Source of the DNA: DSOI01 sp041394885
GTDB lineage: Bacteria; Acidobacteriota; Terriglobia; Bryobacterales; Bryobacteraceae
DNA: 64,000 bases
Assembly: GCA_041394885.1 (NCBI GenBank)
Contig: JAWKHI010000001.1
Coordinates: forward strand, 434,001-498,000
Direction of reading: 5' to 3'
How positions within the stretch are numbered: the first letter of the stretch is position 1; each line of letters opens with the position of its first letter. A model generated the notes under the pieces. That model was not told the DNA's origin. It made no database searches and saw only the letters and a program-made list of their open reading frames with translations. The translations under genes and the position numbers were made by a program. Shown piece after piece: positions 34,848-41,854 of this stretch.

Positions 34848-34853
34848 TAGAAT
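34848..34853 (+). promoter_or_regulatory. Possible -10 box before the hydrolase
   Basis: TAGAAT (5 of 6) ends 8 bases before the GTG at 34862. No -35 element stands out, and a Shine-Dalgarno sequence is absent. Confidence 0.3.
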
Positions 34854-34861
34854 CTTGACCG

Positions 34862-35614
34862 GTGCCTGAGATCGCCACCATCGACATCGGCGGAATGACG
34901 ATCCGGTATCGCCAGGCGGGCCACGGCGATCCGGTGCTGCTGCTTCACGGGTGGGGCGGATCGCTCGAGAGCATGGACCCGATCTTCAACGCGATCACGC
35001 CGTACTTCCGGGCCACGTCTATCGACTTCCCCGGCCACGGGCAATCGAGCCTGCCACCGGAGCCGTGGCATGTCTCCGACTTTCTGGACCTGACGATGCG
35101 GTTCATGGACCGGATGGAACTGCAGCGGCCGCACATCGTGAGCCACTCGTTCGGCGGACGGGTGACGATCAAACTGGCGGCACAGCATCCCGAGCGCGCG
35201 GGGAAACTGCTATTCACCGCGGGCGCCGGCGTCAAGCCGCCCCTATCGGCGAAGCAGAAGCTGAAGCGGGCGGCGGCGAAATTGAAGTTTCTGGCGCCGG
35301 CGGGGCTGCGCGAGCGGGCGGCGCCGTATCTGGCGTCAAGCGACTATGCCAACGCGGGTGCGCTGCGTCCCACGCTGCGGCATGTGGTGGACGAAGATCT
35401 GACGCCGCTGCTCGCCTCGGTGCAATCGCCGTGCCTGTTGATCTGGGGCGACCAGGATCACGAGACTCCGCCATACTGCGGCGAGACGATGCACCGGCTG
35501 CTGCCGCACAACGAATACATCGTATTTCCGGGGGCGGGCCATTTCCCGTATCTGGATCAACTGCATAAGTTCAACCTGCTGGCGCTGAAGTTTCTTCGCG
35601 ACGAAGCCGCATGA
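34862..35614 (+). CDS. Alpha/beta hydrolase
   Basis: 250 residues of alpha/beta-hydrolase fold. The oxyanion segment LLLHGWGGSLESM is followed by the nucleophile elbow SHSFGGR with Ser, the acid Asp in IWGDQDHETP and the His in GAGHFPY. There is no signal peptide. Its stop overlaps the MurF-like ATG as ATGA, so translation is coupled to the cell-wall ligase. Substrate unknown; esters or amides of the envelope are likely, and a proteolytic or editing function cannot be excluded. Confidence 0.82.
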   Translation: MPEIATIDIGGMTIRYRQAGHGDPVLLLHGWGGSLESMDPIFNAITPYFRATSIDFPGHGQSSLPPEPWHVSDFLDLTMRFMDRMELQRPHIVSHSFGGRVTIKLAAQHPERAGKLLFTAGAGVKPPLSAKQKLKRAAAKLKFLAPAGLRERAAPYLASSDYANAGALRPTLRHVVDEDLTPLLASVQSPCLLIWGDQDHETPPYCGETMHRLLPHNEYIVFPGAGHFPYLDQLHKFNLLALKFLRDEAA

Positions 35615-37185
35615 TGCCACCGGTAACGATCCTCGGACCCGCGCTGGCCGCACTGGTGCTTTCGGCGATAGTAGCCTGCCGGCGGGCAACCCGAGCGCTG
35701 CACATGTGGCAGATGGACAGCTACATCAACCGCCGTTATGTGCAGTGGCTATTCGCCAAGCCGTTCGAGCGGTTCTTCGACCTGCCCTCGGCGGGCGTGG
35801 CGGCGGTGGCGCTGTTCCTCCCGTATGGAACCTTTCTTTGGATCGCCTGGAACGTGTGGCTGCTGGCGCGCAAGGACACGACGCCGGTGAAGAAGCCGCT
35901 CGACTACACGGTGCGGGCGAAGCGAACGCTGTGGACGGCGCGCGCGATCCTGGTGCTGGCCGCCGTTGGCCTGTTGACGATGCCGGCGCCGGCGGGAGGC
36001 CTGGTGCTGCTCCATGCCGCGCCGGGCGCGATTCTGGCGGCGGGATATCTGCTGCGCCCAATGCAGAACCGGATCAACCGGGGGTTCGTGCGCAAAGCGG
36101 CCGCGCGATTGGCGGAACTGAAGCCGCGTGTGATCGGGGTGGCGGGCAGCTATGGAAAGACATCCACGAAGTACTTCCTGGATGTGTTGTTGAGCGAGAA
36201 GCACGCGGTGATCAAGTCACCGGGGAACTACAACACGCTGCTGGGCATCACGCGTGTGATCAACGAAATGCTCACACCGGAGCATAAGATCTTCATCGCC
36301 GAAATGGGCGCCTACCAGCGGGGCGAAGTGAAGGAGATCGCGGACCTGACGCATCCCGAGATGGGGATCATCACCTCGATCGGCCCGGAGCACTTCGAGC
36401 GGTTCCTGACGATGGAGAACATCGAGCAAACCAATTACGAGCTGATCGAAGCGTTGCCGGCGGCGGGACTCGCTGTGTTCAATGGCGACAACGAGCACTG
36501 CCGCAAGCTGGCCAAACAAACCACCCACACACGCGTGGCGCTGTATTCGCTGTACGACCATCATCACGACGCCGATTTGTGGACCGAGAACGTGGAACAT
36601 ACGCGCGAGGGGCTGCGGTTCACGATCGTGACGAGGGACGGTACGCGCGCCGAGGCGGCGACGCCGATCGTGGGCCGCCACAACGTGCTCAATATTCTGG
36701 GCGCGACGCGGATTGCGCTGGAACTGGGGTTGACGCTCGAGGAGTGCGCGAGGGCGATCGCGAAACTGAAGCCCGCGCCGCATCGTCTGGAAGTAAAACC
36801 GGGCGGCGGGGGAACGACGATCATCGACGATTCCTATAACTCGAATCCGATCGGAGCGGCCGAGGCGTTACATGTGCTTTCGCAGTACACGGGCGGGAAG
36901 CGGATCCTGATCACGCCGGGGATGATCGAGCTGGGGGTGCTGCATGAGGAGAAGAACGAGGAACTGGGGCGGCTGGCGGCGGAGTCAGCCGATGTGGTGA
37001 TTCTGGTGGGCCGGGAGCAGACACGGCCGGTGCAGAAGGGGCTGCGGTCGGCGGGGTTCGCGGAGGGGAGTCTGCATGTGGTGAAGGATCTGGATGAGGC
37101 GACGGCGCTGTTTCCGAAGCTGCTGCGGCCGGGGGATGTGCTGCTGTTCGAGAACGATCTACCGGACCTCTACAACGAGAAGTGA
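35611..37185 (+). CDS. Membrane-anchored MurF-like ligase
   Basis: 524 residues. The N-terminal 140 residues hold about three to four hydrophobic segments (TILGPALAALVLSAIVAC, SAGVAAVALFLPYGTFLWIA, ILVLAAVGLLTMPAPAGGLV). The Mur ligase body follows: VAGSYGKTSTKYFLDVLL (ATP P-loop), KSPGNYNTLLGITRVINEML, MGAYQRGEVKEIADL, HNVLNILGATRIALELG and IDDSYNSNPIGAAEAL. The domain order is that of MurF, which adds D-Ala-D-Ala to UDP-MurNAc-tripeptide. Location after ddl supports this. Membrane anchoring of a MurF is uncommon; a MurF-like ligase acting on another substrate is the alternative. Confidence 0.8.
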   Translation: MMPPVTILGPALAALVLSAIVACRRATRALHMWQMDSYINRRYVQWLFAKPFERFFDLPSAGVAAVALFLPYGTFLWIAWNVWLLARKDTTPVKKPLDYTVRAKRTLWTARAILVLAAVGLLTMPAPAGGLVLLHAAPGAILAAGYLLRPMQNRINRGFVRKAAARLAELKPRVIGVAGSYGKTSTKYFLDVLLSEKHAVIKSPGNYNTLLGITRVINEMLTPEHKIFIAEMGAYQRGEVKEIADLTHPEMGIITSIGPEHFERFLTMENIEQTNYELIEALPAAGLAVFNGDNEHCRKLAKQTTHTRVALYSLYDHHHDADLWTENVEHTREGLRFTIVTRDGTRAEAATPIVGRHNVLNILGATRIALELGLTLEECARAIAKLKPAPHRLEVKPGGGGTTIIDDSYNSNPIGAAEALHVLSQYTGGKRILITPGMIELGVLHEEKNEELGRLAAESADVVILVGREQTRPVQKGLRSAGFAEGSLHVVKDLDEATALFPKLLRPGDVLLFENDLPDLYNEK

Positions 37186-37382
37186 AGATTGGGTTTGGCC
37201 GGGTTTGTCATTGTCCGGCATCCTTCTGATTCGATTGCCTTTCATTGGCTTTGTTCCTTCCAATTCATTCCATTGGCTCCCGAATCGCGCAGCACGTCCG
37301 CAGATTCCGTTCCATGGTAGACCGTCCGCAAGGATCGGCCGCAAATCCGGTTTTTCCGATTTTCCGATGGCAGGTGTGACTG
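37186..37382. other. Gap between the murF-like gene and the ankyrin gene
   Basis: Convergent 3-prime ends, 197 bases. I see CATTGGCT twice, about 27 bases apart, and no clear terminator stem. Confidence 0.4.
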
Positions 37383-38054
37383 TCAGAGAACCGGCCGGCC
37401 GAGGAGGTTGGAGGCCATGTCGCGGTAGTCAGGACGGATGTGGAAGCGACCGTAGCAGAGCCTGCGGAGGATGGAGGCGGGGCGGAGGCGCCAGCTTGCC
37501 CAGGAGAGAGGCGAATCGCCGTGGGCGTCCTTGGCGTCGAGGGCCGCGCCTCCATCGAGGAGGGCCTGGATGGTCTCTTCATCGGCGAAGGCGGCGGCAC
37601 GGTGGAGCGGAGTTTCGCCACGGGTACGGGCATCGCGCATGAAGCCGCCGGTTTCGACGCCGGGATTGGTACGAATGTTGGGGTCAGCACCGGCGGCGAG
37701 CAGGACACGCACGATGAGGCTGCAGGCGGGATGGTTGGCTTTGCAAATGGCGGCGTGGAGCGGGGTTTCGCCGGTATCGGGCAAGGGGTGATTGACGTCG
37801 GCGCCACGATCGATGAGGAAGCGGCAGAGACGCCAGTGGCCATGGAAGGCGGCTCCGTTGAGATCGAGGTTTTCTCCGAGGACGTCGAGGGTGGCGCCGT
37901 TGGCGAGCAGGAACCGGATGGCGCTGACGTCGCCGTAGTAGGCGCAGTGCTGGAGGAGGGAGACGCCGTGTGCGTCGGCGGCAGTGGCAGGGTGTCCGGC
38001 AGCGAGGTATTCGAAGACGAGGTCCGTGCGGCCCGCGGTGATTTCGTGAAGCAT
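37383..38054 (-). CDS. Ankyrin-repeat protein
   Basis: 223 residues with about five ankyrin repeats: GRTDLVFEYLAAGHPATAAD, GVSLLQHCAYYGDVSAIRFL, TGETPLHAAICKANH, RGETPLHRAAAFADEETIQA and GDSPLSWASWRL. It has no signal peptide, so it is a cytoplasmic protein-binding scaffold. I start at ATG 38054, where the first repeat begins; upstream sequence is the divergent arsR promoter. There is no clear ribosome site. It diverges from arsR with 78 bases between the two starts. Confidence 0.8.
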   Translation of the reverse strand: MLHEITAGRTDLVFEYLAAGHPATAADAHGVSLLQHCAYYGDVSAIRFLLANGATLDVLGENLDLNGAAFHGHWRLCRFLIDRGADVNHPLPDTGETPLHAAICKANHPACSLIVRVLLAAGADPNIRTNPGVETGGFMRDARTRGETPLHRAAAFADEETIQALLDGGAALDAKDAHGDSPLSWASWRLRPASILRRLCYGRFHIRPDYRDMASNLLGRPVL

Positions 38055-38096
38055 GGTGGCAGGGTAGCAGTTTTGCGGAAGTGGCAAAGATCGAGC

Positions 38097-38126
38097 TTGA
38101 CAGTGCCTATTCACCTCCTGTTTAAT
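38097..38126 (+). promoter_or_regulatory. Promoter of the arsR-AHSA1 operon
   Basis: TTGACA (38097-38102), an 18-base spacer, TTTAAT (38121-38126, 5 of 6). The GTG of arsR lies 6 bases after the -10, so the transcript is probably leaderless. It is the clearest promoter in the window. Confidence 0.7.
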
Positions 38127-38141
38127 TAACCAGTGGGTGAA
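38110..38141. promoter_or_regulatory. 32-base dyad operator over the arsR promoter
   Basis: TTCACC (38110-38115) mirrors GGTGAA (38136-38141), CTG mirrors CAG, and TTAATTAA (38122-38129) is itself palindromic. All share one centre, 38125.5; 26 of 32 positions match. It covers the -10 and the GTG start, so a bound dimer of the ArsR protein would block initiation: classic self-repression. Confidence 0.7.
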
Positions 38142-38516
38142 ATACAGACGGATGGGGATCGGCTCAGCGTCACCTTCGCGGCGCTGGCAGACCCGACTCG
38201 ACGGGCCATACTGGCCCGGCTGAGTCTGGGCGAGTGCTCGGTGGGGGAACTGGCCGAGCCATTCTCGATCACGCCGCCAGCGGTGTCGAAGCACTTGCGT
38301 GTGCTCGAACGCGCGGGCTTGATCACACAGCGGCGGGAGGCGCAGTGGCGCCGGTGCCGCATCGAGGCGGCGCCGCTCGAAGACGTGGCGGCCTGGGCGG
38401 AGCACTACCGCGGTCTTTGGGAGGCAAGACTGGACCGGTTGGACGTTTATCTGAGCGAGGTTCAAAAAAAGAAGAAGGAGGCCAAGGGGCATGATCGGAA
38501 GCGGAAGCGCAAATAG
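38133..38516 (+). CDS. ArsR-family transcriptional regulator
   Basis: 127 residues, a winged helix-turn-helix protein. The recognition part is VGELAEPFSITPPAVSKHLRVLERAGLI, preceded by LADPTRRAILARLS, the standard ArsR/SmtB start. There are no cysteine metal-site pairs, so it is of the non-metal type that often controls an AHSA1-domain gene, which follows here. The Lys-rich tail (KKKKEAKGHDRKRKRK) is unusual and may add DNA contact or overlap only because of the coupled downstream gene, which begins 26 bases before this gene stops. The start is GTG, fixed by the promoter. Confidence 0.9.
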   Translation: MGEIQTDGDRLSVTFAALADPTRRAILARLSLGECSVGELAEPFSITPPAVSKHLRVLERAGLITQRREAQWRRCRIEAAPLEDVAAWAEHYRGLWEARLDRLDVYLSEVQKKKKEAKGHDRKRKRK

Positions 38517-38985
38517 CGGAAGTTTCGCGGTGACGACGCCGTCGGAGGTCGAGATCCAGTTGACGCGATTGTTCGACGCGCCGTGTGAGTTGGTGTTCGA
38601 GGCGATGACGAAGCCAGAACACGTGCAACAGTGGTGGGGCCGGTTGGGCGAGGGTTACTCGGTTCCGGTGTGCGAGATCGACTTGCGAGTAGGCGGGCGA
38701 TGGCGGTTTGTGAATCGGCACCCGAAGGGAGAGGCGGCGTTCCATGGCGAGTATCTGGAGATCGTGCCCGGAAGACGGTTGGTTTTCACCGAGATTTTCG
38801 AGAGTTTTCCGGATGCGGTGACGGTGGTGACGAGTGAGTATCGGGAAGAGGGCAGCAAGACACGGCTGACGGCGACAGTGCGGTATCCGTCGGTAGAGGT
38901 GCGGGACATGGTGCTGGGATCGGGAATGTCGCGGGGGGCCGCGATCAGCTATGACCGTTTGGAAGATCTGGTTGGCTCGTGGTGA
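38491..38985 (+). CDS. AHSA1/SRPBCC-domain protein
   Basis: 164 residues of the START-like SRPBCC fold (activator of Hsp90 ATPase homologue type). Motifs: VEIQLTRLFDAPCELVFEAMTKPEHVQQWWG, then WRFVNRHPKGEAAFHGEYLEI and a long C-terminal helix. These proteins bind small hydrophobic ligands, and pairs of ArsR and AHSA1 genes are common in soil bacteria. It overlaps the arsR gene by 26 bases; AAGGGGC precedes its ATG. It is the only obvious target of the regulator. Confidence 0.88.
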   Translation: MIGSGSANSGSFAVTTPSEVEIQLTRLFDAPCELVFEAMTKPEHVQQWWGRLGEGYSVPVCEIDLRVGGRWRFVNRHPKGEAAFHGEYLEIVPGRRLVFTEIFESFPDAVTVVTSEYREEGSKTRLTATVRYPSVEVRDMVLGSGMSRGAAISYDRLEDLVGSW

Positions 38986-39020
38986 CCGACGCTGTGACAC
39001 GGTGGGGCACGGCCCCACTG

Positions 39021-40439
39021 TTACCTGGGCCAGGGGTAGTCGTTCTTGCCGGCTCCGGGGTCTACGTAGCCTTTCGGGAGGGTGCGCTGCCAGGCGAGGA
39101 GGCGGGCGGTCATGTCGCGGGCGACCTCAGGACGGGCGGCGGCGAGGTTGTTCATCTCGGATGGATCGTTGGGGATGTCGTAGAGCTCGGTCCGCGAGCC
39201 ATCAGGGTTGGTGAGTAGTTTCAGGCGGCCTTCGCGCATGGCGAGCATCGGGCTTCGGTCAAGGACGTGACCGTAGACGGGATACCGATTTTCCCAGAAC
39301 AGGGGACGGGCGCGCGGGACGGGTTGGCCTCGCAAGGCGGCAGTGAGGTCCTGACCGTCGAGGGTGGCGGTGGGCTTGGCTCCGGCGATGTGCGCGAAGG
39401 TCGGCAGGAGGTCGACGCCGCCGATGACGGATTCATTGTCGACGCGACCGGCGGGCGTGGCGCCGGGCCAGCGAACGATGAAGGGAGTGCGGATGCCACC
39501 TTCGTAGAGACTACGCTTGAGGCCGCGGAAGGGTCCGGCCGAGCCTGCCCCGCCGTAGTGAGAGGTGAAGGGGATGAGCCCGGACTCGGGGCCGTTGTCG
39601 CTCGAGAAGACGACGATGGTTTCCTGCTCGAGTCGGAGACGGGAGAGGGAGTCCAGCATTCTTCCGATTTGTTTGTCGAGGTTTGTGAGTACGCCGTAGT
39701 AGACCTGCATCGCACCCTTTTGATTGCCCCACTTGGGCGAGAGTTCGGCGTAGGGCGCCATCATCTCTTCCGTGGGGTGGAGGGGCGAATGCGGATCGTA
39801 CATCCAGGCGTTGATGTAAAAGGGCCGCTCACGGTTCTGTTCGGCGAATTCGATGACGCGATCGGCGATGGTTTCCGACGAGCGGACGCGGCCCTGCGGG
39901 CCGGCGAGGCAAGCGTCGTAGCGATCGATGCCGTATTGCTCGGGTTTGGGCGCACTGGGACCGCTGGAGAGGTGCCATTTTCCGAAGTGTCCAGTGGCGT
40001 AGCCGGCGTCGCGCAGCATTCCGGTCAGCGTTGGGGTGGCGGGGTCGAGGGAGTCTTTCACGCCTCGTTTGCGGTTGAGTTCGGGAGTGCCGAGATAGTC
40101 GTGTATTCCGGTGCGGGCCGGGAACTGTCCGGTCATGATGCCGGCGCGGCTGGGGGAGCAGACGGCGGAGGCGACGTAGAACTGGGTGAAGCGGGTTCCT
40201 TCGGCGGCGAGGCGGTCCAGGTTGGGCATTTTGAGGTCGCCCCCTTGGATCCAGCCTCCATGGGCGATGCGTCCGCGGCGGCCGTAGGCGGGGAGATCGC
40301 CCCACCCCATGTCGTCGGCGAACACGAAGAGGATGTTGGGGGGACGGCGGGATTGAGCGGTGAGTGCGAGGGTGGCAGCGGCGGACAGGAAAGTGCGGCG
40401 GGTATGGAGCGCCGCGGAAGGTCCGGCAGGGGCGCTCAT
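39021..40439 (-). CDS. Tat-exported type I sulfatase
   Basis: 472 residues. A twin-arginine signal HTRRTFLSAAATLALTA is followed by the sulfatase fold: NILFVFADDMGWGDL (metal-binding Asp pair), CSPSRAG with the Cys that a formylglycine-generating enzyme oxidises, HFGKWHLS and FSSDNGPESG. It removes sulfate esters from polysaccharide or steroid substrates outside the cytoplasm. It shares ATGA with the DUF1501 gene and lies third in that operon. Which sulfate is cut cannot be read. Confidence 0.9.
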   Translation of the reverse strand: MSAPAGPSAALHTRRTFLSAAATLALTAQSRRPPNILFVFADDMGWGDLPAYGRRGRIAHGGWIQGGDLKMPNLDRLAAEGTRFTQFYVASAVCSPSRAGIMTGQFPARTGIHDYLGTPELNRKRGVKDSLDPATPTLTGMLRDAGYATGHFGKWHLSSGPSAPKPEQYGIDRYDACLAGPQGRVRSSETIADRVIEFAEQNRERPFYINAWMYDPHSPLHPTEEMMAPYAELSPKWGNQKGAMQVYYGVLTNLDKQIGRMLDSLSRLRLEQETIVVFSSDNGPESGLIPFTSHYGGAGSAGPFRGLKRSLYEGGIRTPFIVRWPGATPAGRVDNESVIGGVDLLPTFAHIAGAKPTATLDGQDLTAALRGQPVPRARPLFWENRYPVYGHVLDRSPMLAMREGRLKLLTNPDGSRTELYDIPNDPSEMNNLAAARPEVARDMTARLLAWQRTLPKGYVDPGAGKNDYPWPR

Positions 40440-41854
40440 GCCATGACTTCCCTGATGACGCGGCCTCCGATGTCGGTCAGTTTTTTGTATCGCCCGGCGT
40501 GGAGATAGGTGAGGCGATTTTGGTCGAGACCCATGAGGTCGAGGATGGTGGCGTGGACATCGCGGACCGGGATCGGTTCTTCGGCCGCCCGGACGGAGAA
40601 GTCATCGGTATCGCCGAAGGTGGCGCCTGCTTTGACGTCACCGCCGGCCATCCAGGAAACGAGGCCGTACTGGTTGTGATCGCGACCGGGCTTGTCGGTG
40701 ACCATATTGTTGTCGAAGGGAGTGCGGCCCATTTCCGAGAGCCAGACGACGAGGGTGGAATCGAGGAGGCCGCGAGAGGCGAGATCACTGATGAGACCGG
40801 CGACGGGGCGGTCGACTTCCTTGCAGTGTTTGGGAATGCGCCCGGCGACGTCACCATGATCATCCCATCGGTCACCGCCGGCGCCGTGGAGGATCTTGAC
40901 GAAGCGAACGCCGCGTTCGACCATGCGGCGGGCGAGGAGGCATTGGCGTCCGAAGGGTTCCGAGATGGGATCGTCGAGCCCGTAGAGTTTGCGTGTGGCG
41001 GCGGTTTCCTTGGAGAGGTCGACGAGTTCAGGGGCTTTGGCCTGCATGCGGAAGGCGAGTTCGTAGGCGGCGATGCGGGCTTCGAGTTCGCCGGAATCTG
41101 AGCGAGCAGCGGCGTGGCGGGCGTTCATCCAATTGACGAGGTCGAGTTCGGCGCGTTGATTGGAATGGCGTGCGCGGAGGTCGACGATGGGAACATCGCC
41201 ATTGCGGAACAGCGTGCCCTGGTATGCGGCGGGCAGAAAGCCGTTGCCCCAAACGCCGGCGCCGCCGATGGTGGCGCCGCGATGATCGCCGAGAACGATG
41301 AAACCGGGGAGGTCACGATTTTCGCTGCCGAGTCCGTAGGTGACCCAGGCGCCGGCGGAGGCGCTGCCGGGGAACTGGCTGCCGGTGAGGGTGTGATAGA
41401 CGGCGGGACCGTGATTGTTGTTGTCGACTTTGACGCCGTGAATGAAGGCGAGACGATCGGCGACTTCGGAGAGCCCAGGCATGAGCGTGGTGATCCAACG
41501 TCCGGATTGGCCGCACTGGCGGAGAGGGGCGACGGGCGGGATGACGCGATTGGGAGCGGCGGAGAAGGTGGCGATCTCGCCGGTGGTTCCCTTGGGCATG
41601 GGAATTTTCTGGCCGGCGAACTTTGTGAGCATCGGCTTGTGCTCAAACAGATCCATCTGGGAGGCGCCGCCTTCCATGAAGACGAAGATGCAGGACTTGG
41701 CTTTGCGGACGCGGTGAGGCTTCTTGGGCGCGAGTGGATCGACGGAGGCGGCGGTTGCGTCCGCGGCAAGAAGATCCGCAAGGGCGAGCGCCCCGAGCCC
41801 GAGGTAGGAGTTCTGGAGGAGGAGGCGGCGGGAGAAGAGATGTTCAGTCGACAT
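40436..41854 (-). CDS. DUF1501 protein, Tat-exported
   Basis: 472 residues. The twin-arginine leader is SRRLLLQNSYLGLGALALAD. Then come SCIFVFMEGGASQMDLFEHK and HGVKVDNNNHGPAVYHTLTGS, typical of DUF1501, a branch of the alkaline-phosphatase/sulfatase superfamily without the formylglycine Cys. Role unproven; such proteins accompany PSD1/DUF1553 proteins in planctomycetes and acidobacteria. The start at ATG 41854 overlaps the end of the PSD1 gene by 11 bases. Sequence upstream of that start belongs to PSD1 on another frame. Confidence 0.88.
   Translation of the reverse strand: MSTEHLFSRRLLLQNSYLGLGALALADLLAADATAASVDPLAPKKPHRVRKAKSCIFVFMEGGASQMDLFEHKPMLTKFAGQKIPMPKGTTGEIATFSAAPNRVIPPVAPLRQCGQSGRWITTLMPGLSEVADRLAFIHGVKVDNNNHGPAVYHTLTGSQFPGSASAGAWVTYGLGSENRDLPGFIVLGDHRGATIGGAGVWGNGFLPAAYQGTLFRNGDVPIVDLRARHSNQRAELDLVNWMNARHAAARSDSGELEARIAAYELAFRMQAKAPELVDLSKETAATRKLYGLDDPISEPFGRQCLLARRMVERGVRFVKILHGAGGDRWDDHGDVAGRIPKHCKEVDRPVAGLISDLASRGLLDSTLVVWLSEMGRTPFDNNMVTDKPGRDHNQYGLVSWMAGGDVKAGATFGDTDDFSVRAAEEPIPVRDVHATILDLMGLDQNRLTYLHAGRYKKLTDIGGRVIREVMA

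Noticed and set aside
39267..40508. A 413-codon frame opposite the sulfatase
   Set aside because: Gly/Val/Ala-rich antisense translation with no domain.
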